A stretch of 64,000 nt of DNA from Chryseobacterium viscerum (GCF_025949665.1 NZ_JAPDFT010000001.1:1612001-1676000); one strand, 5' to 3'. Positions 16,571 through 25,043 are shown, counted from the stretch's first letter. Translations and numbers: made by a program. Notes: generated from the sequence alone by a model not told the origin.

Positions 16571-18733
16571 ATGAAAAAGTTTCTATTAATTTGCTTTCTG
16601 CAATATTTTATTCTTTGTTTTTCCCAAAATTTAAAACCTGTTGCTCAAAAAGTTTTGGAATTTCATAATCGGAAAACGGAACTTAAAACCTACGATTTAT
16701 TTGAAACCAATAAAACGGCTGATAAAATAGCCGAATACAAACGGGCAGCAGCAGATATTACTGTTATGTCTTTGAAGTCTGCAGAATTGAAAAGATTAAT
16801 CAAAGAAAAACCTGATTTTCTTGAAATCTCTTTTCCCTTTGATGGCAGCAGACAGATCACTGTTGAAATGTACAAACATCAGATCTTAACCAACGATTTT
16901 AAAGTAGTTACCGACAAGGGTAAAACAGTAGAATATACCCCGGGGGTCTATTATCAGGGAATTGTAAAAGGAGATAATACCTCTATTGTTGCCTTTAGTT
17001 TTTTTAATGATGATATTGTAGGTGTTGCTTCTACACTAGAATTAGGAAATGTTGTGGTAGGAAAAGCTAAAAATTCTGAAGATTTTGTAAGCTATTCAGA
17101 TTCTAAATTAACAGGATCTAATCCATTTGCCTGTGATGTAGACGGATTGAAAGAAAACCAAGTTCAGAGACCAGTTTTCAATCCTAACAATACCAGTAAA
17201 AAGAAAACAGACAATTGCGTAAGAATATATTATGAAGCAGGTTTCGGTCCATATACCCAAAATGGAAGCAATACAACTACTACTACGAATTGGGTTACTG
17301 CTATGCATAATAATGTTGCAACCTTGTATGCAAATGAGAATATTAATGTGGCTTTAAGCGAAGTTTTTGTTTGGACAACTACCGACCCTTACGCCGGCTC
17401 ACCAAGCACAATTCTGAGCCAGTTTAGAACCACCAGAACCACTTTTAACGGAGATGTGGCTCAGTTATTAAGAAATCCGGCTACAACCAGTATTGCATAT
17501 GTAAATTCATTATGTACCAGTTACAAGTATTCTTATTGCGGTATGAATTTTAGCTATCAAAATGTACCAACCTATTCATGGAATATAGAAGCTATGACAC
17601 ATGAACTTGGACATAATTTAGGATCACCGCATACCCACTCATGCTTCTGGAACGGAAATAATACAGCTATTGATGGTTGTGGACCTGCTTCAGGAAATAA
17701 CGAAGGATGTACTGCTGCTCTTCCTCCTGCAGGCGGTGGAACTATTATGAGCTACTGCCATTTGGTAAGCAGTGTAGGGATTAATTTTGCGAATGGCTTT
17801 GGTGTACAGCCAGGAACATTGATCAAAAATACAATAGATTCAAAAGGCTGTCTTGGTACCAACTGTACGACGTCTTGCCCTACATCTATAACGAATTTTA
17901 ACATTAACAATATCACACAGACTTCTGCAAATGCCACTTTTACAGATGCTCTTTCAACAGCATGGAAATATAAACTGACAACAGCAAACGGAGCGGCAGT
18001 ATCTTCCGGAAATGCTAATACACAGTCTTTTAATTTTTCAAATTTGCAACCGGCATCTTATTACAGACTAAGTGTGGGAACAGATTGCAGCGGACCAAAT
18101 GCATTCCAGTTATCAAAGCTTTTCCTGACTGACGGAGCATGGTGTGATGGAACTCCGTTTTTGGATACGGGAGGTCCCACGGGGCAATATAAAGATAATG
18201 AAGACCTTGTAAAAACATTTTATCCTACTCCCGGTTCATCTATGACAATGACATTTACTGCATTCGATATTGAACAGGGGTACGATTTTATGTATGTGTA
18301 TAACGGCCCTTCTACGGCTTCACCACTATTTGCCAATGGGAATAATCTGAGTGGAAGTACACTACCTGGACCGTTTACATCTACGGATCCTTCAGGTGCA
18401 ATTACCGTAAGATTTGTTTCAGATGGAGGCGTTACTGGAAACGGATGGAATGTGAATTTCTCTTGCAGTGTTTTAGCAGTAGAAGATACCAATACAAAAA
18501 GTAATTCAGTCAATATTTATCCGAATCCAGCCAAAAATATGATAACCCTGTCTTCAAAAGAAAGACTAAAAGGGTATAAAATCTATGATGAGGCTGGAAG
18601 ATTGATAGTTTCGGATTCTTCTTTAAAAGGAAATAAACAGGAAATAAACCTTTCCTCAATTCAGACTGGAAACTATGTGATTACCATTGAAACAGAGAGG
18701 CAAACCATCAACAAAAAGCTGATCAAACAGTAA
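16571..18733 (+). CDS. Reprolysin-like zinc metalloprotease with FN3, CUB and T9SS sorting domains
   Basis: A 720-residue secreted protease. Signal peptide residues 1-18 (ends CFSQ), propeptide-like region to ~210, then a metzincin catalytic domain with H344-E-x-x-H348-x-x-G-x-x-H354 (HELGHNLGSPH) and the Met-turn M393 in TIMSYCH. After it come an FN3-like segment (~437-515), a CUB-like domain (~525-640, FDIEQGYDFMYVYNGPST) and a C-terminal T9SS type A sorting domain (VNIYPNPAKNMITLSS ... KKLIKQ). The whole reads as an extracellular protease delivered by the type IX system, secreted or surface-anchored. Single gene with terminator at 18753. Confidence 0.92.
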   Translation: MKKFLLICFLQYFILCFSQNLKPVAQKVLEFHNRKTELKTYDLFETNKTADKIAEYKRAAADITVMSLKSAELKRLIKEKPDFLEISFPFDGSRQITVEMYKHQILTNDFKVVTDKGKTVEYTPGVYYQGIVKGDNTSIVAFSFFNDDIVGVASTLELGNVVVGKAKNSEDFVSYSDSKLTGSNPFACDVDGLKENQVQRPVFNPNNTSKKKTDNCVRIYYEAGFGPYTQNGSNTTTTTNWVTAMHNNVATLYANENINVALSEVFVWTTTDPYAGSPSTILSQFRTTRTTFNGDVAQLLRNPATTSIAYVNSLCTSYKYSYCGMNFSYQNVPTYSWNIEAMTHELGHNLGSPHTHSCFWNGNNTAIDGCGPASGNNEGCTAALPPAGGGTIMSYCHLVSSVGINFANGFGVQPGTLIKNTIDSKGCLGTNCTTSCPTSITNFNINNITQTSANATFTDALSTAWKYKLTTANGAAVSSGNANTQSFNFSNLQPASYYRLSVGTDCSGPNAFQLSKLFLTDGAWCDGTPFLDTGGPTGQYKDNEDLVKTFYPTPGSSMTMTFTAFDIEQGYDFMYVYNGPSTASPLFANGNNLSGSTLPGPFTSTDPSGAITVRFVSDGGVTGNGWNVNFSCSVLAVEDTNTKSNSVNIYPNPAKNMITLSSKERLKGYKIYDEAGRLIVSDSSLKGNKQEINLSSIQTGNYVITIETERQTINKKLIKQ

Positions 18734-18752
18734 TTTTTAAATAATTTATTAT

Positions 18753-18780
18753 AAAAGCCTGATAATCTCAGGCTTTTTTC
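18753..18780 (+). terminator. Rho-independent terminator
   Basis: AAAAGCCTGA / TCAGGCTTTT stem, 5-base loop, T run. Confidence 0.9.
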
Positions 18781-18812
18781 TTATATTTAATAGAGAAATT
18801 TCGGCCTGAGTT

Positions 18813-18846
18813 TTGCTTATATTCAGCGAAATAATTTTTAACTTTG
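18813..18846 (+). promoter_or_regulatory. Promoter of mevalonate kinase-UbiA operon
   Basis: TTG at 18813-18815, 23 bases, TAACTTTG at 18839-18846. It lies upstream of the ATG at 18867 and rules out the longer reading that begins at 18813. Confidence 0.65.
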
Positions 18847-18866
18847 CAAAAAGATTTATTGTCAAA

Positions 18867-19793
18867 ATGACCAACCCTCTATTTTATGCAAAAATAATCC
18901 TGTTTGGAGAATATGGAATGATTGAAGATTCCCAGGGGCTTGTAGTACCTTACAGCTTCTATAAAGGAACTTTGAAATTTTCAGATCTGAGTTCTGAATT
19001 TGAACTTAATTCCAACAGACATCTGCAGAAATATTCTGAATATCTTACAGCACTTGATCTTTCCGACGATTTTAAATTGGATATTGGGAGTTTCAAAAAT
19101 GATATTTCTAACGGACTTTTCTTTGATTCCAATATTCCTCAGGGATACGGAGTGGGAAGTTCGGGAGCTTTGGTAGCTGCTATTTTTGAAAAATATTCAA
19201 TCAGCAAACTGAATCCTGAGAGCATCTCAAAAGATAATCTTAAAAAATTAAAAGCGGTTTTCGGTGAAATGGAAAGCTATTTTCATGGAAAAAGCTCAGG
19301 AATGGATCCTTTGATCTGTTACATGAATCTTCCGATTCTTATCGAAAATAAAGAAAATTTAGACAGAGTAAATATTCCAGAAGGAGAAGAAGGAAAAGGA
19401 GCCATTTTCCTTATTGATTCTGGGATAACAGGGGAAACAGGTCCTATGATTCAGATTTTCTTTGAAAAAATGAAAACAGAAGGTTTCCGCAAGACTCTGA
19501 AAGAAGAATTTATCCGTTACAACAACGCATGTATTGAATCTTTCCTTAAAAAAGATATGAATCCTTTCTTCAGAAACCTGAAAAAACTTTCTCACTGGGC
19601 CTATGAACATTTCCGTCCTATGATTCCTGAAAGTATCTTCAACATCTGGAAAAAAGGTCTGGATTCTAACGCTTATTATCTTAAACTCTGCGGAAGCGGT
19701 GGAGGCGGTTATATCTTAGGATTTACCAAAGACTATGCAAAAGCAGAAAAAATGCTTGAAGGCTTCCAGAAAGAAGTGATTTACAGATTTTAA
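18867..19793 (+). CDS. Mevalonate kinase-like GHMP kinase
   Basis: A 308-residue GHMP-superfamily kinase. The opening AKIILFGEYGMI matches the N-terminal GHMP substrate motif (usually LxGEHxxV), the ATP-binding loop is PQGYGVGSSGALVAA (about residues 93-107) and the C-terminal glycine-rich LCGSGGGGYILGF is intact; GKSSGMDPLICY carries the catalytic-base Asp region. The family phosphorylates mevalonate on the route to isopentenyl diphosphate. The start at 18867 is chosen because a good promoter (18813-18846) overlaps the longer reading. A UbiA prenyltransferase follows 10 bases later. Confidence 0.88.
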   Translation: MTNPLFYAKIILFGEYGMIEDSQGLVVPYSFYKGTLKFSDLSSEFELNSNRHLQKYSEYLTALDLSDDFKLDIGSFKNDISNGLFFDSNIPQGYGVGSSGALVAAIFEKYSISKLNPESISKDNLKKLKAVFGEMESYFHGKSSGMDPLICYMNLPILIENKENLDRVNIPEGEEGKGAIFLIDSGITGETGPMIQIFFEKMKTEGFRKTLKEEFIRYNNACIESFLKKDMNPFFRNLKKLSHWAYEHFRPMIPESIFNIWKKGLDSNAYYLKLCGSGGGGYILGFTKDYAKAEKMLEGFQKEVIYRF

Positions 19794-19803
19794 AAAGATT
19801 GGA

Positions 19804-20733
19804 ATGAATTCTGAAAAAGAAACTTTCCAATCTAAAAATTATATATCAAAATCTTTCCTGTACAGATTTTCCCAATTTGTGGGCTTTCTGCTCGGAGCAC
19901 GGTTTTTTGTAGCAGCTCTGCTGACATTTGCCCTCTATGTTTCCACTTTTTTCTTATTTAATCAGGATGAATCTTTCAGAAAATTCGTCTTTGATTTCAA
20001 AGTACACGGCATTATTTTCTGTACGGTTCTTACCATTCTGGCCGGAGGGATCATCAATCAGTTCTATGATCTGGAGAAAGACCACATCGTAAAACCTTTC
20101 AGAACAAGGGTTCAGAGCTTTATCAAGCAGAAATATTTTCTATACGCTTATCTGGCACTCAGTGCTATTTCTTTGGGAGTAGCCTGGATGATTTCCCATA
20201 ATGTATTTGTTTTTTTTGTAGTTTATCAGTTTTTTATGTGGTTTTACAGCCATAAACTGAGCCGAATACTCATTGTAAACAATCTTACCTTTGTCAGCCT
20301 TACCCTGTATCCATTCTTTGGAATGATGGTGTACTACGAAACTTTTTCAAAAAAGGTATTCCTTATGGCTGTTTTTCTTTTCCTTATTTTGCTGTGCATT
20401 GATATTGTGAAAGATACCCTTACCAGAAGTGTAGACAAAACGTTTGGGTATACCACCATTCCTAATTATTTTAAAAGCAGAAATACAAAAATTATCCTGT
20501 CTTCTTTACTCGTGGTTACGATGGCAGTTTCCATGAAACTTATTACCAAAACCGGTGTTACCGGATTCATGGCCTACTATTTTGCCGGAGGACTTTTTAT
20601 CATGATATTATGTATTTATCTTCTTATCAATGATTCCCGAAGAAGTAACTTCTTCACGTTAAATATATTACGATTCTGGGTTTTCGTAGGAATTATTGCA
20701 ATGCTTTTAAATGGAATAGAGCATAAATTATAA
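19804..20733 (+). CDS. UbiA family prenyltransferase
   Basis: A 309-residue integral membrane prenyltransferase with about nine hydrophobic helices. Both Asp-rich motifs are visible: NQFYDLEKD (NxxxDxxxD) near residues 88-96 and DIVKDTLTRSVDKTFG near 200-215, which bind the Mg-diphosphate. It resembles the geranylgeranylglycerol-phosphate geranylgeranyltransferase-type branch often encoded beside mevalonate genes in Bacteroidetes; the acceptor is not certain. Translationally close to mevalonate kinase (10 bases), so the operon links isoprenoid supply to prenyl transfer. A separate menA is present at 45.2 kb. Confidence 0.88.
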   Translation: MNSEKETFQSKNYISKSFLYRFSQFVGFLLGARFFVAALLTFALYVSTFFLFNQDESFRKFVFDFKVHGIIFCTVLTILAGGIINQFYDLEKDHIVKPFRTRVQSFIKQKYFLYAYLALSAISLGVAWMISHNVFVFFVVYQFFMWFYSHKLSRILIVNNLTFVSLTLYPFFGMMVYYETFSKKVFLMAVFLFLILLCIDIVKDTLTRSVDKTFGYTTIPNYFKSRNTKIILSSLLVVTMAVSMKLITKTGVTGFMAYYFAGGLFIMILCIYLLINDSRRSNFFTLNILRFWVFVGIIAMLLNGIEHKL

Positions 20734-20796
20734 AAAAATTCTTTAAATAAACTGAGGTTATTATTACCTTTGCCTAACTAAATTTAATAAATAGGA

Positions 20797-21963
20797 ATGC
20801 CCATTTTTAATGATACTAAAGTTGCATTTGCAGACAAGTCTGATGCACAATTGAGAAAGGCGTACTGGATGTTTAAAATGATTGAACAGCCCGCTCTTAC
20901 AAGCCTTGGAACATCTGTCCTGAATTTTACAGTACACAACAATTTTCCTTTCGTTACCGGAATTGTAAAAAACACCTTGTTTGAGCAGTTCTGCGGCGGT
21001 GAAACCCGTGAAGAAAGTATGAAGGTTGTGAAGCAGCTGTTCAAAAGAGGGGTTGGAAGTATTTTCGATTACTCTATTGAAGGAAAAGAAGATGAAGAAA
21101 CTTTTGATGCGGTTTGCAAAGAAATTAAGGATATTGTTAGATTCTCAGTGGGAAATCCGGCCATTCCTTTTATCGTATTCAAGCCTACCGCTTTCGGAAG
21201 AATTGATCTTTATGAAGCAGTTGGAAAAGGAGTGGAGCTTACTACCAGCCAGAAAGAAGAATGGGAAAGAGTGGTAAAAAGATTTGATGAAGTATGCAGT
21301 CTTTGCCACGAGAATGATAAAAAAGTAATGGTAGATGCTGAAGAAACCTGGATGCAGGATGCAGCAGACCACCTTTGCGAAGAGATGATGGAGAAATATA
21401 ACCAGCAAAAACCTATCGTTTGGAATACCATCCAGATGTACAGAACAGGAAGACTGGAATACATGGAAGCTAATCTTCAGAGAGCAAGAGAGAAAAACTA
21501 CTTCATCGGTTACAAAATTGTACGTGGTGCTTATATGGAAAAAGAAAGAGCCAGAGCAGCAGAGAAAGGATATGCAGATCCTATCCAGCCAAGTAAAGAT
21601 GCTTCGGATAAGAACTACAATGCAGGAATTGACTTTGTCATGAATCATCTGGATAAAGTTTCTGCCTTCTTTGGAACCCATAACGAAATCTCTTCAGAGC
21701 TGATTATGGATAAAATGAAAGCAAAATCTTTGGACAGTGACAATCCACACGTTTATTTTGGACAGCTTTACGGAATGAGTGATAATATTACCTTCTATTT
21801 GTCTGATAAAGGCTATAACGTGGCTAAATATCTTCCATATGGACCTGTAAAGGATGTTGTGCCATACCTGACAAGAAGAGCCAGAGAAAACACCTCGGTA
21901 GCCGGGCAAACCGGAAGAGAGCTGGGACTTATCAAAAAAGAACTGGAAAGAAGAAGGAAATAA
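20797..21963 (+). CDS. Proline dehydrogenase
   Basis: A 388-residue monofunctional PRODH. It oxidises proline to pyrroline-5-carboxylate with FAD and passes electrons to the quinone pool. The late signature YLTRRARENTSVAGQTGREL carries the conserved double Arg that binds the proline carboxylate; YKIVRGAYMEKERARA and the GTHNE strand belong to the FAD barrel. Unlike PutA there is no aldehyde-dehydrogenase or DNA-binding part. A -7 box TACCTTTG at 20765-20772 sits 24 bases before the ATG. Closed by the terminator at 21989. Confidence 0.93.
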   Translation: MPIFNDTKVAFADKSDAQLRKAYWMFKMIEQPALTSLGTSVLNFTVHNNFPFVTGIVKNTLFEQFCGGETREESMKVVKQLFKRGVGSIFDYSIEGKEDEETFDAVCKEIKDIVRFSVGNPAIPFIVFKPTAFGRIDLYEAVGKGVELTTSQKEEWERVVKRFDEVCSLCHENDKKVMVDAEETWMQDAADHLCEEMMEKYNQQKPIVWNTIQMYRTGRLEYMEANLQRAREKNYFIGYKIVRGAYMEKERARAAEKGYADPIQPSKDASDKNYNAGIDFVMNHLDKVSAFFGTHNEISSELIMDKMKAKSLDSDNPHVYFGQLYGMSDNITFYLSDKGYNVAKYLPYGPVKDVVPYLTRRARENTSVAGQTGRELGLIKKELERRRK

Positions 21964-21988
21964 GAATATTGTTCTTACTATACCTATC

Positions 21989-22016
21989 AGGCCTGCAGAT
22001 TTGCGGGCCTTTTTAT
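21989..22016 (+). terminator. Rho-independent terminator
   Basis: AGGCCTGCA / TGCGGGCCT stem, 4-base loop, T run. Confidence 0.88.
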
Positions 22017-22067
22017 TGCTTTCAACATCAGTACAGAAGCTTCATTATTTCTGAAGAACAAAATAGG

Positions 22068-22098
22068 ATTAATAATAATTAACGTAATTATTATTAAT
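22068..22098. repeat. Perfect 14-bp inverted repeat
   Basis: ATTAATAATAATTA and its exact inverse TAATTATTATTAAT are separated by only ACG. It lies 30 bases upstream of a candidate promoter, so it may be an operator; a pure AT arm is also consistent with chance cruciform-prone DNA. Confidence 0.6.
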
Positions 22099-22127
22099 TA
22101 TATATTAAAATAATGTTATTTTTATTG

Positions 22128-22155
22128 TTGATTTGATTTTAAATATTTATATTTG
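22128..22155 (+). promoter_or_regulatory. Candidate promoter of an unassigned transcript
   Basis: TTG at 22128-22130 (or 22125-22127), 17 (or 20) bases, TATATTTG at 22148-22155. No ORF longer than 25 codons starts from ATG downstream before the terminator at 22401. Confidence 0.55.
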
Positions 22156-22213
22156 ATAGAGCCATAAAAAACCAATGCATGAAAATGTTTTCATTTACCT
22201 TTAGGATACTGCC

Positions 22214-22430
22214 CTATAAAAGAATCTCTTCAGATACATAAGCAACTGCATCACTCTTATCAATAGCCGAAATTATAAAGAAACATATTGTGGGATGGAT
22301 CGTTATCATAAAATAATAATTCCACCAGCTGGGTATCCCATTCAATTTCAAAAAAACAAAATAAAGCAATAGCTTTAGTTTTCTTCTTCAAATATTTTTT
22401 AACCTGATCAAAAAAATGATCAGGTTTTTA
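22214..22430 (-). pseudogene. Possible frameshifted gene remnant
   Basis: On the minus strand a stop-free stretch of about 55 codons has protein-like composition, including AIALFCFFEIEWDTQLVELL and FYDNDPSHNMFL, and ends at TGA 22260-22262. A shift of one frame then continues with ISAIDKSDAVAYVSEEILL to a TAG at 22214-22216. There is no good start codon. It may be a broken gene or a chance reading of the small-RNA region; no family is recognised. Confidence 0.3.
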
Positions 22431-22436
22431 TTTTTT
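22401..22436 (+). terminator. Rho-independent terminator of the unassigned transcript
   Basis: AACCTGATCA / TGATCAGGTT perfect 10-bp stem, A6 loop, then TTTATTTTTT on the plus strand. On the minus strand the hairpin is followed by A residues, so it does not serve the XRE gene. Confidence 0.8.
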
Positions 22437-22971
22437 AAGGTTCAAAACTTTCAAATTTTCCGTTTTCATAGAACAGAACAATACGTTTTATTTTATTTTG
22501 TTGATTTCCAAATAGTTGCCCTAAAATAGGATTGTCGGAATTTTCTAATCGCTGAGAATCCGATATTTTTTCCGGGACTTTATCTTGGGCTGGTATAAAC
22601 GATTCTCCAGCACTTGATTTTGGAGCTTCCATTTCAGTTTCATCACTCCCGAACTCATCATCGTCATTCATCATCGTAAATAAGTCGGGGAGAGGAGTTG
22701 TTTTTATTTTCTCCTCTTCGGTATGTTCTTCGTTAATTTCTGATTCGGGTAGCTGGGATTTCAGCATTTCACCTTCACCTGTAACCAGCCAGTCCCACAG
22801 AAGTTCCGGGAAACGGGATTTTATTTTTATGATAAACTCAAGAGACGGTTTGTTTCTTCCTGATGTAATATGTGAAATGGATGAACGCTGTACATCAATC
22901 TCATCTGCAAACTCAGAAGGAGTAAGATTAGAATACTCTATAATTTTGGAAATTCTTTCATTTAAACTCAT
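22435..22971 (-). CDS. XRE-type helix-turn-helix regulator
   Basis: A 178-residue DNA-binding protein. The N-terminal ~65 residues are a Cro/CI-type HTH (LTPSEFADEIDVQRSSISHI, then SGRNKPSLEFIIKI), followed by an acidic, probably flexible linker (MMNDDDEFGSDETEME) and a conserved-looking tail (IKRIVLFYENGKFESFEP). No peptidase or ligand domain is seen. Its promoter (minus strand, TTG at 23024-23026 and TACATTTG at 22996-23003, spacing 20) is overlapped at both boxes by TTACAnnTGTAA palindromes, so it very likely represses itself. Similar sites continue for 0.9 kb toward the divergent carboxypeptidase gene. Confidence 0.88.
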   Translation of the reverse strand: MSLNERISKIIEYSNLTPSEFADEIDVQRSSISHITSGRNKPSLEFIIKIKSRFPELLWDWLVTGEGEMLKSQLPESEINEEHTEEEKIKTTPLPDLFTMMNDDDEFGSDETEMEAPKSSAGESFIPAQDKVPEKISDSQRLENSDNPILGQLFGNQQNKIKRIVLFYENGKFESFEP

Positions 22972-22992
22972 AAAAATAAGCCTTTAATTATT

Positions 22993-23877
22993 TTACAAAT
23001 GTAACTCATAAAATTTACAAATGCAAAACACAAATGTAAATAATTGAAATTATTATCTGTATACATTTGTAACACGAAAATAAACTACTTTAAATCAATG
23101 TATTATATTTAAATTACAATTGTATTTATTGATGATATTATTCTTCTGCAGGAATTTGCTGTATTGATTAAGATAACAATATTGTTCCATTATTTACCCT
23201 TTATATTAGTTTATAAATGTAAATTACTGTATTTTCAGAGGATATTTTATCTCTTAAATGACTTCTTACTTACTATTTACATAATTAATCTACCTAATCT
23301 CTTTTAAGATACCTAAATATCTAAAAAATAGCTTATAATAAGTATTTTTAAGGCATTACAATGGTAAATTACCGATGTAAATACTCTATTTCTAGTCGAT
23401 ATACTTCCTTTATCGAAGGGAAATTATATACATGCTCAATGGCTATATTTTTTTGCCTGCGAAGTTGACCCCAAAAACACAGATTACCTAAAATTCCAGA
23501 GAAGATTTCTATATTTCAAGCTTTTTACATTTGTATAATTAGATGAGCAATAAAGTTTTCCACAATTTTTATGTTTAATAAAATAACCCTCAAATGGGTA
23601 AAAACAACGTTTTTTACACTTCAAGTAGTGTTATAAATGTAATTTAGATAAAGCACATAATATGCTGATTTTGTGCATTTTAAATATATTAGATTAAATT
23701 ATTCGCAATCCACAATTTTACCAACAGACAATATGTCATTCAGCGCTGTTTAACAATGTTACAAGTGTTAACTCTCTTTTTAAGTCGTAATACCACCATG
23801 ATTTAAACTTTGTAAATGATTTTAAAATTAAGGCACAAATGTAAATCTGTGTATTTTTACAATATTCACAAATGTTA
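22993..23877. promoter_or_regulatory. Array of TTACAnnTGTAA palindromes (candidate XRE operators)
   Basis: About 0.9 kb of very AT-rich DNA with no ORF. Sites with at most one mismatch to TTACAnnTGTAA: 22993, 23015, 23061, 23114, 23211, 23356, 23369, 23525, 23631 and 23759 (each 12 bases). Weaker sites with two mismatches: 23028, 23833 and 23866. The first two cover the -7 and -33 boxes of the XRE promoter; the last lies just upstream of the -7 box TAAATTTG (23903-23910) of the carboxypeptidase gene. Positions are read directly; binding by the XRE protein is inferred. Confidence 0.65.
22996..23026 (-). promoter_or_regulatory. Promoter of XRE regulator gene
   Basis: On the minus strand: TTG (23026-23024), 20 bases, TACATTTG (23003-22996); start codon 25 bases further. 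The palindrome at 22993-23004 contains the whole -7 box and the one at 23015-23026 contains the -33 TTG. Confidence 0.7.
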
Positions 23878-23933
23878 ATTTAAGTTTTTACCTAAAAATG
23901 GTTAAATTTGATTCTTGTAAATTATTTCTCAAG

Positions 23934-25043
23934 ATGAATTTTGAACAGATCTATTCTCAGACACCCGATTTCTCAAATCGCTATATTTCCCCTGAAAAAT
24001 TATTTTCTTACCTACAGACCAATCTCAGCGATTATATCCAAGAGATCGGAACATCCTATTTAGGTAAACCTATTTATCAGTTAACTATAGGAACAGGAAA
24101 GATTCAGGTATTGGCCTGGTCACAAATGCACGGAAATGAATCCAACGCAACTCATGCTATGTTGGACCTTTTAGTAAGTCTTGATAAAGCACCTGAAATG
24201 AAAGAAGATCTGTTCAGTAAAATACAGCTTGACTTTATATTCATGCTGAATCCGGACGGATCTGAAAGATGGACGAGGCTGAATGCTTCCGATATTGATC
24301 TGAACAGAGATTTTCACAACGAAGCGAGTAAAGAGATTAAGTTTCTGAAAAATGCAGCAGCTTCAAAAAAATATGATTATGCATTAAACCTTCATGAGCA
24401 GAGAACCATTTTTACCACTGATGGTATTCATCCTGCTACGCTTTCGTTTTTGGCTCCTTCCGAAAATGTAGAACGTACCGTGACTGAAAACAGAAAAAAA
24501 TGTATGGCAGTCATCGGAAGTGTATACAATCATTTGAAGGAAATGATCCCTAATCAGATCGGAAGATATTCTGATGAATTTTACCCTACTTCCACAGGAG
24601 ATAATTTTATCAAAGCCGGAATGCCTACGATCTTATTTGAAGGCGGCCATTTTGTGGACGATTATACCAGAAAAGGAACCCGAAAATATTATACTATTGC
24701 TCTTTATTATGCACTGAAGGCAATCAGTGAACTCAACTCTGATATCACAGGCTGGGAAACTTATTTAGACATCCCTGAAAATCAAGAAACGCATTATGAT
24801 ATTATTTACAGAAACGTAAGACTGAATACAGAGCATGAATGTATTTTGGATATAGCAGTTCAGTACAGAGAAATCAAAGAAGAGGGGAAAGATGAAATCT
24901 CTTTTATTCCTTTTGTAATGGAAGCCGGAGACGTAAAGAAAAGAAAAGGCTGGCTGGAAATAAACTGTACCGGAAAGAAATTTATTTCTGCTACTAAATA
25001 TCCGAAACTGGATTCTGTAGTGGATTTTAAAATTGAAGACTAA
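23934..25043 (+). CDS. M14 family zinc carboxypeptidase
   Basis: A 369-residue M14-like metallopeptidase without signal peptide, hence probably cytoplasmic. Zinc ligands H66 and E69 (QMHGNES) and H154 (NLHEQRT), with E236 (ILFEGGHF) as catalytic Glu; an Asn-Arg pair (DLNRDF) matches the substrate-carboxylate region. The start at 23934 is preferred over an upstream in-frame ATG at 23898 because a -7 box TAAATTTG (23903-23910) lies between them. The gene faces the XRE regulator across the operator array, whose nearest site ends 26 bases before the -7 box, so it is the likely regulated target. Confidence 0.88.
   Translation: MNFEQIYSQTPDFSNRYISPEKLFSYLQTNLSDYIQEIGTSYLGKPIYQLTIGTGKIQVLAWSQMHGNESNATHAMLDLLVSLDKAPEMKEDLFSKIQLDFIFMLNPDGSERWTRLNASDIDLNRDFHNEASKEIKFLKNAAASKKYDYALNLHEQRTIFTTDGIHPATLSFLAPSENVERTVTENRKKCMAVIGSVYNHLKEMIPNQIGRYSDEFYPTSTGDNFIKAGMPTILFEGGHFVDDYTRKGTRKYYTIALYYALKAISELNSDITGWETYLDIPENQETHYDIIYRNVRLNTEHECILDIAVQYREIKEEGKDEISFIPFVMEAGDVKKRKGWLEINCTGKKFISATKYPKLDSVVDFKIED

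Larger units (their letters stand above)
22160..22436 (+). ncRNA. Candidate small RNA or leader transcript, about 275 bases
   Basis: Framed by the promoter at 22128-22155 and a strong terminator at 22401-22436. Only mini-ORFs are present: 22179-22241 (20 codons, MKMFSFTFRILPYKRISSDT) and 22295-22372 (25 codons, starting MDRYHKIIIPPAGY). TGGGAT at 22291 and ATCCCA at 22334 can pair. On the other strand the same stretch reads like a decayed gene (see 22214-22430), so the small-RNA call is tentative. Confidence 0.35.

Noticed and set aside
18813..18866. Start at 18813 for mevalonate kinase
   Set aside because: The added codons overlap the promoter (TTG at 18813, TAACTTTG at 18839).
21145..21681. 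178-codon minus-strand ORF within proline dehydrogenase
   Set aside because: Antisense shadow of an intact, conserved gene.
22981..23933. Possible replication origin (AT-rich gap with DnaA-box-like TTTTCCACA and CAATCCACA)
   Set aside because: Only two poor matches to TTATCCACA were seen, gene direction does not switch around the gap, and dnaA is not nearby. The palindromes fit operators better.
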